From Rhizobium sp. R634 (GTDB taxonomy: Bacteria > Pseudomonadota > Alphaproteobacteria > Rhizobiales > Rhizobiaceae), in assembly GCF_002211305.1 (NCBI RefSeq), contig NZ_LOKW01000026.1, forward strand, positions 1 to 64,000: DNA of 64,000 nt, read 5' to 3'. A model generated the notes under the pieces. That model was not told the origin of the DNA. It searched no databases and worked only from the letters and a program-made list of their open reading frames with translations. Position 1 is the first letter of the stretch. Every line of letters starts with the position of its first letter. Shown one piece after another: positions 8,744 through 17,007 of this stretch. The translations under genes and the position numbers were made by a program.

Positions 8744-10078
8744 CTAAGCGAGAGCTTCCGCCTGACGGAGGAAGTTCTGGAACTGCTCCTCCGGGACGAA
8801 CGAGCCGCCTGTCGTCCAGAGGATGTGTGTCGCCCGCGACATCTTCTCCTCGATGCCGTTCAGGGTTTGGAAACGCCGGCCCTCTTTATGGCGCAAGAGG
8901 AAGTCCGGGCCGAGCAGGGCGGCGGCGGCCGAAGGCTCCAGCTTCTGCCTTTGGGTGATCCACGCCATGCGAAGCAGCTTGAACAGGTCGTCGTCGGCGG
9001 CCGTGTAGACGCCGGCGAGCATCTCGCGCATCACCTTGGCTACGAAGGCCGACATGCGGGCGACGGCCATGCCGTCGGCTTCGGTCTTGTTGGTCAGGCC
9101 GACGTCGTAGACCGACACCAGCTCCTGCGAACCCGACATCATGTGGACGAGGGCGCAGGGCGACTGAACCGGCTCGACGAAGAAGGCGTGCACATGGTCG
9201 CCGAAGATTGCCTTGGCGCCGAAGGCGACGCCGCCCGGTGCGCCGCCGATGCCGCAGGGCAGGTAGAGGAAAAGCGGATTTTCCTCATCGATCGTGATCC
9301 CACGCTCGTCGAGCTGCGATGCCAGCTCCGACGCCGCTGCGCTGTAACCGAGGAACAGGTGCCGCGATTGTTCGTCGTCGACGAAATAGATCGTCGGATC
9401 GGCGTCGGCGATGTCGCGGGCGTTCTCGACGGCTGTCGTGTAGTCCGCCTCGTGCTGGATGACATCGACGCCGAGCTTCCGCAGGCGCTCGACCTTCCAG
9501 GCCTTGGCGTCGGACGACATGTGAACCGTGGCCTTGAAGCCGAGCGCGCGCGCGGCGATGCCGACGCTCAGGCCGAGATTGCCGGTGCTGCCCACCGCCA
9601 CGGTATGGCCTGAAAATAACGAGCGGGCCTCTTCGGTTGCCAGCTTCCGGATATCCTCGCCGTCACCGAGTAGTCCGTTCTGACGGGCGAGGCTTTCGGC
9701 AAACAGGAAAACCTCGTAGACGCCGCCGCGCGCCTTGATGGAGCCGGCAACCGGCAGGTGGCTGTCGGCCTTGATGAAGACGTTGCCGAACTCTCTCGTT
9801 CGATAGCCGAGCGCCTCGCGAAGTTCCTTGAGTTCGACCAGTTCGGAGCGGATCTCGCCGCCCGTATCCTTCAGTTCCGGAAAGCATTCGGCAAGAAGCG
9901 GCGCCAAGCGCCGCCAGCTCTGGCGCGCGCTCTGCACGTCGGCCGGTGAAACCGGCAGGTCCGAGGTATCGATCGCCTGTTTCCGGTAGGATGGATTGAG
10001 CCAGAGGGTCGGTCGGCCGGCGAGAACATCATCGCGAGCGGGATCACTGGGCAGTATCGTGTTCATGGACATTTCCAT
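8744..10078 (-). CDS. dsdA: D-serine ammonia-lyase DsdA
   Basis: 444-residue PLP enzyme converting D-serine to pyruvate and ammonia. The PLP lysine is K115 in GSIKARGG, the substrate loop is KADSHLPVAGS, and the phosphate-binding glycine loop is GSTGNLG. Near the C terminus ILWTTGGS is also typical of DsdA. Length equals the family norm. It is the last gene of a five-gene minus-strand operon behind an amino-acid ABC importer (22 bases from the ATPase gene), which suggests that the imported compound yields D-serine or a similar D-amino acid. The E. coli dsdA locus is also LysR-regulated. Start is one of three close ATGs; 10078 taken. Confidence 0.93.
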   Translation of the reverse strand: MEMSMNTILPSDPARDDVLAGRPTLWLNPSYRKQAIDTSDLPVSPADVQSARQSWRRLAPLLAECFPELKDTGGEIRSELVELKELREALGYRTREFGNVFIKADSHLPVAGSIKARGGVYEVFLFAESLARQNGLLGDGEDIRKLATEEARSLFSGHTVAVGSTGNLGLSVGIAARALGFKATVHMSSDAKAWKVERLRKLGVDVIQHEADYTTAVENARDIADADPTIYFVDDEQSRHLFLGYSAAASELASQLDERGITIDEENPLFLYLPCGIGGAPGGVAFGAKAIFGDHVHAFFVEPVQSPCALVHMMSGSQELVSVYDVGLTNKTEADGMAVARMSAFVAKVMREMLAGVYTAADDDLFKLLRMAWITQRQKLEPSAAAALLGPDFLLRHKEGRRFQTLNGIEEKMSRATHILWTTGGSFVPEEQFQNFLRQAEALA

Positions 10079-10100
10079 TCGTGAGCCGGGCTGCGGTTGG

Positions 10101-10859
10101 TCAGTGTCTTAGGACGCGGGCGAGGAAAGAGCGAGCCCGGTCGTTTTTCGGATTGTCGAAGAACTCGTCCGGCTTCCCGATCTCGATGATCGAGCCCTGG
10201 TCGATGTAGACGACGCGGTCGGCGACCTCTCTTGCGAACCCCATTTCGTGCGTCACGACCATCATGGTCATGCCTTCGGTGGCCAGTTCCCGCATGACGT
10301 CGAGGACTTCGCCGACCATTTCCGGATCAAGCGCGCTCGTGGGCTCGTCGAACAGCATGAGATGCGGCTCCATGGCGAGCGAGCGGGCGATCGCCACGCG
10401 CTGCTGCTGGCCGCCGGACAGCTGGTCCGGATACTTGTGCGCATGCGCCTTGAGGCCGACGCGGTCGAGGAGCTTCATGGCGGTCGCTTCGGCCTCTTCC
10501 CGCGACTTTTTGCGGACCCGCATCGGCGCGATGGTGATATTGTCCAGCACGGTCTTGTGCGGGAACAGGCCGAATTGCTGGAATACCATGCCGACGCCCT
10601 TGCGGATTGCCGCGAGTTCGCGTTCTCCGCCAAGCTTCCGGTCGGCCTCGACCGGCATTTCATAGCCGTCCACGACGAGGCTGCCGTTCTGGTACATTTC
10701 GAGGCCGTTGACGCAGCGGATGAGGGTCGATTTTCCTGAGCCGCTGGCCCCGAGGATGACCATGACTTCGCCGCGTGTGACGGCGAGATCGATGTCCTTG
10801 AGCACATGGTGGGCGCCGTAGAACTTGTTCATGCTTTTCATTTCGACGATGGCGTTCAT
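10101..10859 (-). CDS. Polar amino acid ABC transporter ATP-binding protein (AapP/GlnQ-like)
   Basis: 252-residue ATPase energising the importer encoded just upstream. Walker A GASGSGKST, Q-loop FQQFGLFPH, signature LSGGQQQR, Walker B LMLFDEPTSALDPE and switch histidine in VVTHEMGFAREV are all intact. The family pattern (GLEMYQNGSL, PKNDRARSFL at the end) is that of polar amino acid uptake ATPases. I set the start at 10859 (MNAIVEMK), preceded by GGAG, rather than the longer reading frame from 10931. Same operon as dsdA. Confidence 0.93.
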   Translation of the reverse strand: MNAIVEMKSMNKFYGAHHVLKDIDLAVTRGEVMVILGASGSGKSTLIRCVNGLEMYQNGSLVVDGYEMPVEADRKLGGERELAAIRKGVGMVFQQFGLFPHKTVLDNITIAPMRVRKKSREEAEATAMKLLDRVGLKAHAHKYPDQLSGGQQQRVAIARSLAMEPHLMLFDEPTSALDPEMVGEVLDVMRELATEGMTMMVVTHEMGFAREVADRVVYIDQGSIIEIGKPDEFFDNPKNDRARSFLARVLRH

Positions 10860-10884
10860 CGTGATGTCTCCGTGTTGGAACAAC

Positions 10885-12012
10885 TCAGCGGGCACTCGTT
10901 GCCAAATGGTCTTCGAGCTTTCTGGCGGCATAGGTGATCATCGAGCCGACCAGGAAATAGGTGACGAGCAGGAACGAGAGGACTTCGAAAGTCCGCTCGC
11001 CATATTGCGGGTTCGCCAGGATCATCTGCCCCGCGCGGAGAAAATCCGTCAGCCCGATTATGAAGACGAGCGGCGCGGAATTGAAGATGTCGAGCACGTT
11101 GCCGACCAGCGGCGCCACCACGACCCGGAGCGCCTGTGGCAGGACGATCGAACGGTTGATGTCGAATTCGCTGATGCCGAGAGACCTTGCCGCCTCGGTC
11201 TGGGCGCGCGGAACCGCCTGAAGCCCGCTTCGGACATATTCGGCGACGTAGGCGGAGTAGAAGATCGTGAACCCGATCATGCCGCGCGCAACGTCGGCCA
11301 GTCCCCACTGCGGCGCAAGCACCGGCATGAGGATCCAGATCCAGTAAACGACGAGGATGAGCGGCACCGAGCGCATGACCTCGATGTACCAGGTGCAGAT
11401 GATCCTGAGACTTGAGAGCCGGCTCTGCCGTCCGAACGCGAGCAGGATGCCGATCGGCAGAGACAGGACCGACGTCACCAGCGTCAGCAGGACGCTGAGA
11501 AGAAGTCCGCCCCAGAGCCCCACGCCCGGAGGGGCCATGACCGCAACGACGACGATGAAGCCCGTAAACGCCGCAGCAGGCATCACCTTTCTGGACAATG
11601 GCACATACGACGTCAGCACCCATCCGAGCGAGGTTGCGGCAACGACGCCTGCCGCAGATAGGGCGTTCCCCGGATCGCCATGATCGACGATCAAAATCAA
11701 CAAGGGGACGAGGACGAGAACCAGCCCATGGTGGGGCTTGAACGAAAACACGCAGCCAAGGCCGGCGCCGAGGGTCGCTGCGATGATCGCCGACGCCGTC
11801 CAAGCCCGCCACGCCTGATCGGCTGGAAAAACGCCGATCATTAACACTCGCAGGCTCTGCACGATGATGTCCCACCTTGCCGTGGTGAGCGCCCAGTCCG
11901 AGATGGAATAGGCAATCCAGAGAACGCCCGGAATGACCAGCAGCGACAGGGCGACGTCGAAAGGTTTTCCAAACAGGTTGTGACGGGTCCACTTTATTGA
12001 GGTGGCGATCAT
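10885..12012 (-). CDS. Amino acid ABC transporter permease (AapM/HisM-like)
   Basis: 375-residue inner-membrane permease. Several hydrophobic segments occupy roughly residues 20-170, and the C-terminal half carries the HisM/GlnP core with the EAA loop (VPRAQTEAARSLGISEFDINRSIVLPQALRVVV). Length and long N-terminal membrane region match AapM rather than short GlnP-type permeases. Its ATG overlaps the TGA of the preceding permease gene (12009-12012), so the pair is coupled. It forms the channel with the 404-residue permease; the amino acid specificity is set by the binding protein. Confidence 0.92.
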   Translation of the reverse strand: MIATSIKWTRHNLFGKPFDVALSLLVIPGVLWIAYSISDWALTTARWDIIVQSLRVLMIGVFPADQAWRAWTASAIIAATLGAGLGCVFSFKPHHGLVLVLVPLLILIVDHGDPGNALSAAGVVAATSLGWVLTSYVPLSRKVMPAAAFTGFIVVVAVMAPPGVGLWGGLLLSVLLTLVTSVLSLPIGILLAFGRQSRLSSLRIICTWYIEVMRSVPLILVVYWIWILMPVLAPQWGLADVARGMIGFTIFYSAYVAEYVRSGLQAVPRAQTEAARSLGISEFDINRSIVLPQALRVVVAPLVGNVLDIFNSAPLVFIIGLTDFLRAGQMILANPQYGERTFEVLSFLLVTYFLVGSMITYAARKLEDHLATSAR

Positions 12013-13223
12013 TGCGGCACTCCCATGGGGTTAAGACGGAGGTTCGCCCAGTACACGGCTGAACTGATGATCCAGCTGAGGATCAGGTAGGACGCCATGA
12101 CGATGATGATGCCTTCAAGGCTGTGGCCGGTCTGATTGGCGATCGTCCCGTAGATGTTGAACAGATCCGGATAGCCGACCGCGATCCCGAGCGCGGTGTT
12201 CTTGGACAGGCTGATATACTGGTTGCCGAAAGAGGGCAGAACGACGCGGAACACTTGCGGAAGGATGATGTCGTTGACGGTGTCGCGCCGGCTGAGCCCC
12301 AGCGATCCCGCGGCTTCCCACTGTGCCTTCGGAAGAGCATCGATTGCGCCGCGGACGGTTTCGGCAATGAAGGAAGCGCTGTTCACGACGATGGCAAGCA
12401 GTAGGGCTGCCATCTCCGGGCTGATGCTGGTTCCCCCGCTGGCCTTGAACTTGTTGGCGACGGGGAAATTCACGGTCATCCCGCCGGTCGCGACCAGCAG
12501 CCCGAGGCAGACGACCGCCGCGCCGACGCATATCCGCCGCGCTCCACGGACGGGGTCGAATATTGCGCCCAAGGCCGACACTCCTGTGGCGGTGACCAGG
12601 ATCAGCGAAAGGGTGGATGCGCCTCCGGTCCAAGACAGCGTGGGGACGTATATGCCCTGCTGGCTGACGATAAGGCCGCCATAGAGCTTTGCTGCAGACG
12701 CCATTGGCGGAAAGTGCAGGACGACCGCGAAATACCAGAAGACGAGCTGTATGAGCAGCGGCGTGTTGCGGACGAACTCGACGATCCAGAAACAGAGGTT
12801 CCTCACCACCCAGTTCGTGGAGAGACGGCCGACGCCCAGCATCGTTCCGAGGATCGTGCTGAGGATGATTGCCAGCAGTGCGATCTTGGCGGTGTTGAAA
12901 ATGCCTGTGACGAAAGCCGACGCGATCGACATCTCCGAAGAGAACTGGGCGAGGCTGGGAACGAAGCCTTCACCAGACGTCAGCGTCCATCCTTCGCTGA
13001 TATCGAAGCCGGCGGTGTTGGCAAGAAACGAGAAGCTGAAGCGTATGCCCTTCTCGGCAAGGCCAGCCTTGACCGCATATGCCAGCATGCCGAGCAGCCC
13101 GACGACCAGAGCGACGATTCCGAGCTGGATCGCTTCGTGCCGGATGCGATTGCGCAGGCGCCGCGACCTGAGCCTATCATTCTCTGCCATGCCGCGGATC
13201 GCACTCGTTTCGTGGATTGTCAT
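12009..13223 (-). CDS. Amino acid ABC transporter permease (AapQ-like)
   Basis: 404-residue inner-membrane permease of the HisM/GlnP family, long AapQ form. A cytoplasmic arginine-rich N terminus is followed by a membrane segment near residues 32-52, a large periplasmic stretch, and the conserved channel segments NTPLLIQLVFWY, SASFIAETVRGAIDALPKAQWEAAGSLGLS (EAA loop) and NTALGIAVGYPDLFN. It lies 57 bases after the binding-protein gene and overlaps the next permease by four bases. Confidence 0.92.
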   Translation of the reverse strand: MTIHETSAIRGMAENDRLRSRRLRNRIRHEAIQLGIVALVVGLLGMLAYAVKAGLAEKGIRFSFSFLANTAGFDISEGWTLTSGEGFVPSLAQFSSEMSIASAFVTGIFNTAKIALLAIILSTILGTMLGVGRLSTNWVVRNLCFWIVEFVRNTPLLIQLVFWYFAVVLHFPPMASAAKLYGGLIVSQQGIYVPTLSWTGGASTLSLILVTATGVSALGAIFDPVRGARRICVGAAVVCLGLLVATGGMTVNFPVANKFKASGGTSISPEMAALLLAIVVNSASFIAETVRGAIDALPKAQWEAAGSLGLSRRDTVNDIILPQVFRVVLPSFGNQYISLSKNTALGIAVGYPDLFNIYGTIANQTGHSLEGIIIVMASYLILSWIISSAVYWANLRLNPMGVPQ

Positions 13224-13280
13224 GTTCAGGCTCCAAGAGCTTGGGGGGCGAAACGTTGTGGTTCCGACCCCCGGAAGGCA

Positions 13281-14312
13281 TCAGTTCCAGAGCGGCGAGT
13301 AGATTGCGCCACCCTGCGTCCACAAGGCGTTCGGCGTGCCCTTGCGGTCGAGATACATCTTGGTCTTCGGACCGAGGTTGCGATCATAGGCCTCGCCGTA
13401 GTTGCCGACGGCCTTGATCGCCTGAGCAATGAAGTCGTCGGAGAGGCCGAAGTCCTTGCCGTAGCCGCCGCCGACGCCGAGGAACTTCTGAATGAAGGGA
13501 TCTTCGCTCTTCAGCTTTTCGGCCAGATTGGCCTGGGTGATCTCGGACTCCTCAGCCTGGAAGAGACCGTATTCGATCCAGCGCAGCGCGTTGCGCCACT
13601 TGGAGTCGTTGGCAGCCACGAAGCCGCCGAACGGGGATTTGTCCAGCGTGTCCGGGAGGATCAGATAGTCGGCCGGCTTCGGTGCATTCCCCGCCCAGGC
13701 GGCAAGGGCTGATTTGTCGGTGCTCATCGCGTTGCAGCGACCCGAGTTGAGAGCGGAGAAAAGCTTCTCGAGGTTTTCATAGGTCAGGACCTTGGAGTCC
13801 TTCCAGCCACGTGCCTTGAAGGCAGCAGCCAGAACGGTCTCGGTGGCCGATCCCTGGGTGGTGCAGATCGTTGCGCCATCGAGGTCTGCGAATTCCTTGA
13901 TCCCGGCATCGGTTTTCACCATGAGGCCGGTACCATCGTAGAAGTTGATCGGCAGGAAATCGATCGCGATCGACGATTCGCGCGCCGGTTTGATTGTGGT
14001 GTGGGCGAAGACGACATCGACCTGGCCGGTAAGGACTGCGTCAAAGCGGCTCTTGTCGGTCACTGTGATGAACTTGACCTTGGAGGCGTCGCCGAGAACG
14101 CCGGCGGCAACCGCTTTGCAGAAGTCGACGTCGAGCCCTTCCATCTGTCCGGTCGTGGTATTGAGATAGCCGAAGCCGGGAGCGGTGTTATCGGTGCCGC
14201 AGTTGAGCACACCGCGCTGCTTGACCGTGTCCAGAACGGAAGCGGAAGCATTGGCCGACGTGAACGCAACGCCTGCGAAAACACCGGCAGTCAGGATTTT
14301 GAGTAGTTTCAT
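13281..14312 (-). CDS. Amino acid ABC transporter periplasmic binding protein (AapJ-like)
   Basis: 343-residue periplasmic solute-binding protein. A signal peptide covers about residues 1-24 (MKLLKILTAGVFAGVAFTSA, cleavage after ASA likely). The mature part begins TVKQRGVLNCGTDNTAPGFGY and carries the AapJ-like GLDVDFCKAVAAGVLGD, DVVFAHTTIKPARE and GGGYGKDFGLSDDFIAQAIKAVGNYGE. Aap transporters take up many L-amino acids; this paralogue is linked to dsdA, so its ligand may be D-serine or an alpha-substituted serine (inference). First gene of the operon; a promoter should lie in 14313-14617. Confidence 0.92.
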   Translation of the reverse strand: MKLLKILTAGVFAGVAFTSANASASVLDTVKQRGVLNCGTDNTAPGFGYLNTTTGQMEGLDVDFCKAVAAGVLGDASKVKFITVTDKSRFDAVLTGQVDVVFAHTTIKPARESSIAIDFLPINFYDGTGLMVKTDAGIKEFADLDGATICTTQGSATETVLAAAFKARGWKDSKVLTYENLEKLFSALNSGRCNAMSTDKSALAAWAGNAPKPADYLILPDTLDKSPFGGFVAANDSKWRNALRWIEYGLFQAEESEITQANLAEKLKSEDPFIQKFLGVGGGYGKDFGLSDDFIAQAIKAVGNYGEAYDRNLGPKTKMYLDRKGTPNALWTQGGAIYSPLWN

Positions 14313-14617
14313 CGAAGTTCCCCTTTCGGATCGCGTAGTGACAGTGGCGCCAAATCAATGAGCGATGGCTCGATCGAAAGTCCGGTAAGACGCTGGAGGC
14401 GTTATCGCCTTTCTGACTGCGTCGTTCCCACTATTGGCCAAGGTCTGCGTGCGATCCTCGCTCCCAGTCCCATCAATTGGCAGATGGAGAGTAGGAGTGG
14501 GGTCTCTTCAAATCTACTTAATTCTCCTGAGGTGATACATTAGGAAATCTGTTGTTTTGTTGCCTCAACACCGCATTGAGATGGTCGGCATGTGCGCGGT
14601 TGCGCTGACACCCAGCG
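14313..14617. promoter_or_regulatory. Upstream region of the ABC-dsdA operon
   Basis: 305 bases between the binding-protein start and the lysR stop, both on the minus strand. It is less GC-rich than its surroundings around 14500-14560. It must hold the operon promoter, but I cannot pick -35/-10 boxes or a LysR site with confidence, and see no other gene in it. Confidence 0.4.
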
Positions 14618-15514
14618 TCAAGACAGCGGCGGCTTCTCGGCCATTCGGTCAAGGAACACTTGAAGGGCCGGACTGCGCTTTTCCTCTTTGCGGAAGGCGA
14701 TAAATATCCTCCGGCGGATTTCCGGAACGAGCCTGCAGACCCAGACGTCTTCGAGATCGTAGCTGGCGCGCAGCCCAGGCAGTATCGAGATGCCGTAATT
14801 CTGCCGGATCAGCGCAATGGTCACTTCGAAACCTTTGCACCTCGCCACGATGTTGGGCTTGAAGCCCTCTTCCTGACAGGCCTCCACCAGCATCCTCGTA
14901 TAGGTGTCGGACGCGGTGTCGATCGCCCACCGGTCCTCCCGAAGCTCATGCAGGCCGACGGTTGGCCGCTCCGACAGCCTGTGATCTTTGGAGACCATGA
15001 CGTTGAAGACGTCCTCCATCAGGAAGATCGTCTCGATATTGGGATCGAGCGCGCCGGTCGGTATATTCAAGTCATCGATAATCGCGACATCCGTCTGCCA
15101 GCTTCGCAGCGCGGCAAGGCTTTCGCCCGGCTCCATTTCTTCGAACTGGACGGTGAGGTGAGGGTGCCGTTCGGCAAGATCGTAGACGACCTTCGGAATG
15201 ACGGCGGCCGCCACGGAAGGAAACGCCGCCACCCGAAGTTCGCCGGAAACGACGCTTTTCAATTCGGCGATGTCGGCTTTCGCCGATTCGATTTCGATGA
15301 GGATCTTCTCTGCCCGCAGTACCAGCTGCTGGCCGGCGGGCGTCATGACGACGCCCCGGCCGCGTCGCTCGACGAGCCGTATGCCCACCTCTTCTTCCAG
15401 AAGCGCAATTTGCTGCGACACGGCCGACGGCGAGACGTGTAAGGCTTCTGCCACCGCCGCCATGGTCTTGCGGATCGACAGTTCGCGCAGTGCCCGCAGA
15501 CGTCCGACATCCAT
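14618..15514 (-). CDS. LysR-family transcriptional regulator
   Basis: 298-residue LysR regulator. The N-terminal winged helix-turn-helix is at residues 1-60 (ALHVSPSAVSQQIALLEEEVGI, then LVERRGRGVVMTPAGQQLV), followed by a linker helix and the periplasmic-binding-like effector domain from about residue 90. It is divergent from glyA (126 bases between starts) and lies upstream of the ABC-dsdA operon, so it is the likely regulator of both transcription units. E. coli DsdC, the activator of dsdA, belongs to the same superfamily, but orthology is not claimed. Confidence 0.92.
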   Translation of the reverse strand: MDVGRLRALRELSIRKTMAAVAEALHVSPSAVSQQIALLEEEVGIRLVERRGRGVVMTPAGQQLVLRAEKILIEIESAKADIAELKSVVSGELRVAAFPSVAAAVIPKVVYDLAERHPHLTVQFEEMEPGESLAALRSWQTDVAIIDDLNIPTGALDPNIETIFLMEDVFNVMVSKDHRLSERPTVGLHELREDRWAIDTASDTYTRMLVEACQEEGFKPNIVARCKGFEVTIALIRQNYGISILPGLRASYDLEDVWVCRLVPEIRRRIFIAFRKEEKRSPALQVFLDRMAEKPPLS

Positions 15515-15640
15515 AACGACCTCCTCGCAGCTCGGAAATCATTAGCATGTCTGAACATATAAGCAAATATTATTAACTTTTTCTGGTGTTTCGATCGATC
15601 TAGGTTCCGCCTCACGAATTCGAGGAATTGGAGAACTCAG
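15515..15640. promoter_or_regulatory. Divergent lysR / glyA promoter region
   Basis: 126 bases between the divergent starts, with an AT-rich core at 15540-15590 (unusual for this genome), a normal place for a LysR binding site and both promoters. A ribosome-binding GGAG lies just before the glyA ATG. The exact operator is not resolved. Confidence 0.5.
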
Positions 15641-16918
15641 ATGACCAACGCTGCAAGGGTGCATTTCAACACCACCGTCCAGGAGGCCGATCCACTCGTC
15701 GCCGATGCCCTCGCGTCCGAGCGGACCCGCCAGCAGAACCAGATTGAGCTCATCGCTTCGGAGAATATCGTCAGCCGTGCGGTTCTCGACGCCTTGGGGC
15801 ACGAGATCACCAACAAGACACTCGAAGGCTATCCGGGCAATCGTTTTCACGGTGGCGGGCAGTTCGTCGACATTGCCGAGCAGGCCGCAATCGACCGCGC
15901 CAAGCAGCTGTTCAATTGCGGCTACGCCAACGTCCAGCCGCACTCGGGGACGCAGGCCAACCTGGCTGTCTTCTTCCTGCTGCTGAAGCCGGGCGAAAAG
16001 GTGCTTTCGCTGGACCTTGCGGCCGGCGGCCACCTGTCACACGGCATGAAGGCGAACCTGTCGGGCCGCTGGTTCGATGCCGACAATTACAGCGTCAACC
16101 CGCAGAACGAGGTCATCGACCTTGATGAGATGGAACGCATCGCTGAAGAAATCCGCCCGAAGCTGCTGATAACAGGTGGTTCGGCATATCCGCGCGAACT
16201 CGACTTCGAGCGCATGTCGAAGATCGCAAAGAAGGTCGGCTCTCACTTCCTGGTGGATATGGCCCACATCGCCGGCCTCGTTGCCGGTGGCGTCCATCCT
16301 TCGCCGTTCCCGCATGCCGACATCGTGACCTGCACCACGACCAAGACGCTGCGCGGCCCGCGTGGCGGCCTGATCCTGACGAACAACGAGGAATGGTACA
16401 AGAAGCTGCAGGCGGCGGTGTTTCCCGGCGTCCAGGGATCGCTGCACAGCAACGTCCTGGCCGCCAAGGCGATCTGCCTGGGCGAAGCCCTCCGCGACGA
16501 TTTCAAGCTCTATGCCCGCCAGGTCGTTGCCAACGCGAAAGTCCTCGCCGAAACGCTGGCGGATCGTGGCGTTCGCATCGTTTCCGGCGGCACCGATACC
16601 CACATCATCCTGCTCGATCTGTCGAGCAAGGGACTGCTTGGAAAACAGGCTGAGACGCTGCTCGCCAAGGCGAACATCACATCCAACAAGAACCCGATCC
16701 CCGGCGACAGCCCTCGTCCTCCGGAGTGGGTCGGCATGCGCCTTGGCTCCTCCGCTGCGACGACACGTGGCCTGAAGGAAGAGGAATTCCGGGTCCTCGG
16801 CCATGTCATCGCGGATCTCATCGACGCCGAGACAGAGGGCAGGACCGACGAGATCGTCGGAACTGCCAGGGCGAAGATCGCGGAACTGACCGAGAAGTTC
16901 CCGGTCTACGGCCACTAA
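15641..16918 (+). CDS. glyA: SHMT-family enzyme, probable alpha-methylserine/hydroxymethylserine hydroxymethyltransferase
   Basis: 425-residue fold-type I PLP enzyme of the serine hydroxymethyltransferase family: LIASENIVS, NVQPHSGTQAN, DMAHIAGLVAGG, PLP lysine K235 in TTTKTLRGPRGG. It departs from ordinary GlyA at conserved active-site places: Thr60 where E. coli has Tyr55 (TNKT-LEGYPG), N67/F69/H70 where GlyA has Lys-Arg-Tyr-Tyr, Thr234 instead of His before the PLP lysine, and QGSLHSN in place of QGGPLMH. From memory, Thr at the Tyr55 position is characteristic of alpha-methylserine hydroxymethyltransferase (EC 2.1.2.7, product D-alanine; also acts on 2-hydroxymethylserine). With folD and purU downstream and dsdA nearby, a catabolic role on alpha-substituted serines is my preferred reading; plain SHMT remains possible. 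Confidence 0.8.
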   Translation: MTNAARVHFNTTVQEADPLVADALASERTRQQNQIELIASENIVSRAVLDALGHEITNKTLEGYPGNRFHGGGQFVDIAEQAAIDRAKQLFNCGYANVQPHSGTQANLAVFFLLLKPGEKVLSLDLAAGGHLSHGMKANLSGRWFDADNYSVNPQNEVIDLDEMERIAEEIRPKLLITGGSAYPRELDFERMSKIAKKVGSHFLVDMAHIAGLVAGGVHPSPFPHADIVTCTTTKTLRGPRGGLILTNNEEWYKKLQAAVFPGVQGSLHSNVLAAKAICLGEALRDDFKLYARQVVANAKVLAETLADRGVRIVSGGTDTHIILLDLSSKGLLGKQAETLLAKANITSNKNPIPGDSPRPPEWVGMRLGSSAATTRGLKEEEFRVLGHVIADLIDAETEGRTDEIVGTARAKIAELTEKFPVYGH

Positions 16919-16941
16919 GGCAACGTACCCAGGATGCGGAA

Positions 16942-16971
16942 ATGCCCCGCCCACATCTCTGGGCGCGGCAT
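16942..16971 (+). other. Intercistronic stem-loop between glyA and folD
   Basis: A 12-bp stem with one mismatch (16942-16953 with 16960-16971) and a 6-base loop lies in the 89-base gap. No T-run follows, so it is more likely an mRNA-processing or stabilising hairpin than a full terminator; it could lower folD-purU relative to glyA. Confidence 0.5.
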
Positions 16972-17007
16972 TTCGCCGGTTCGAGCTTGGATGCAATGGA
17001 GCACCCC

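Noticed and set aside
8744..10078. Threonine synthase or serine racemase as identity for the dsdA gene
   Set aside because: GSIKARGG around the lysine, the long N-terminal part and overall length fit DsdA much better.
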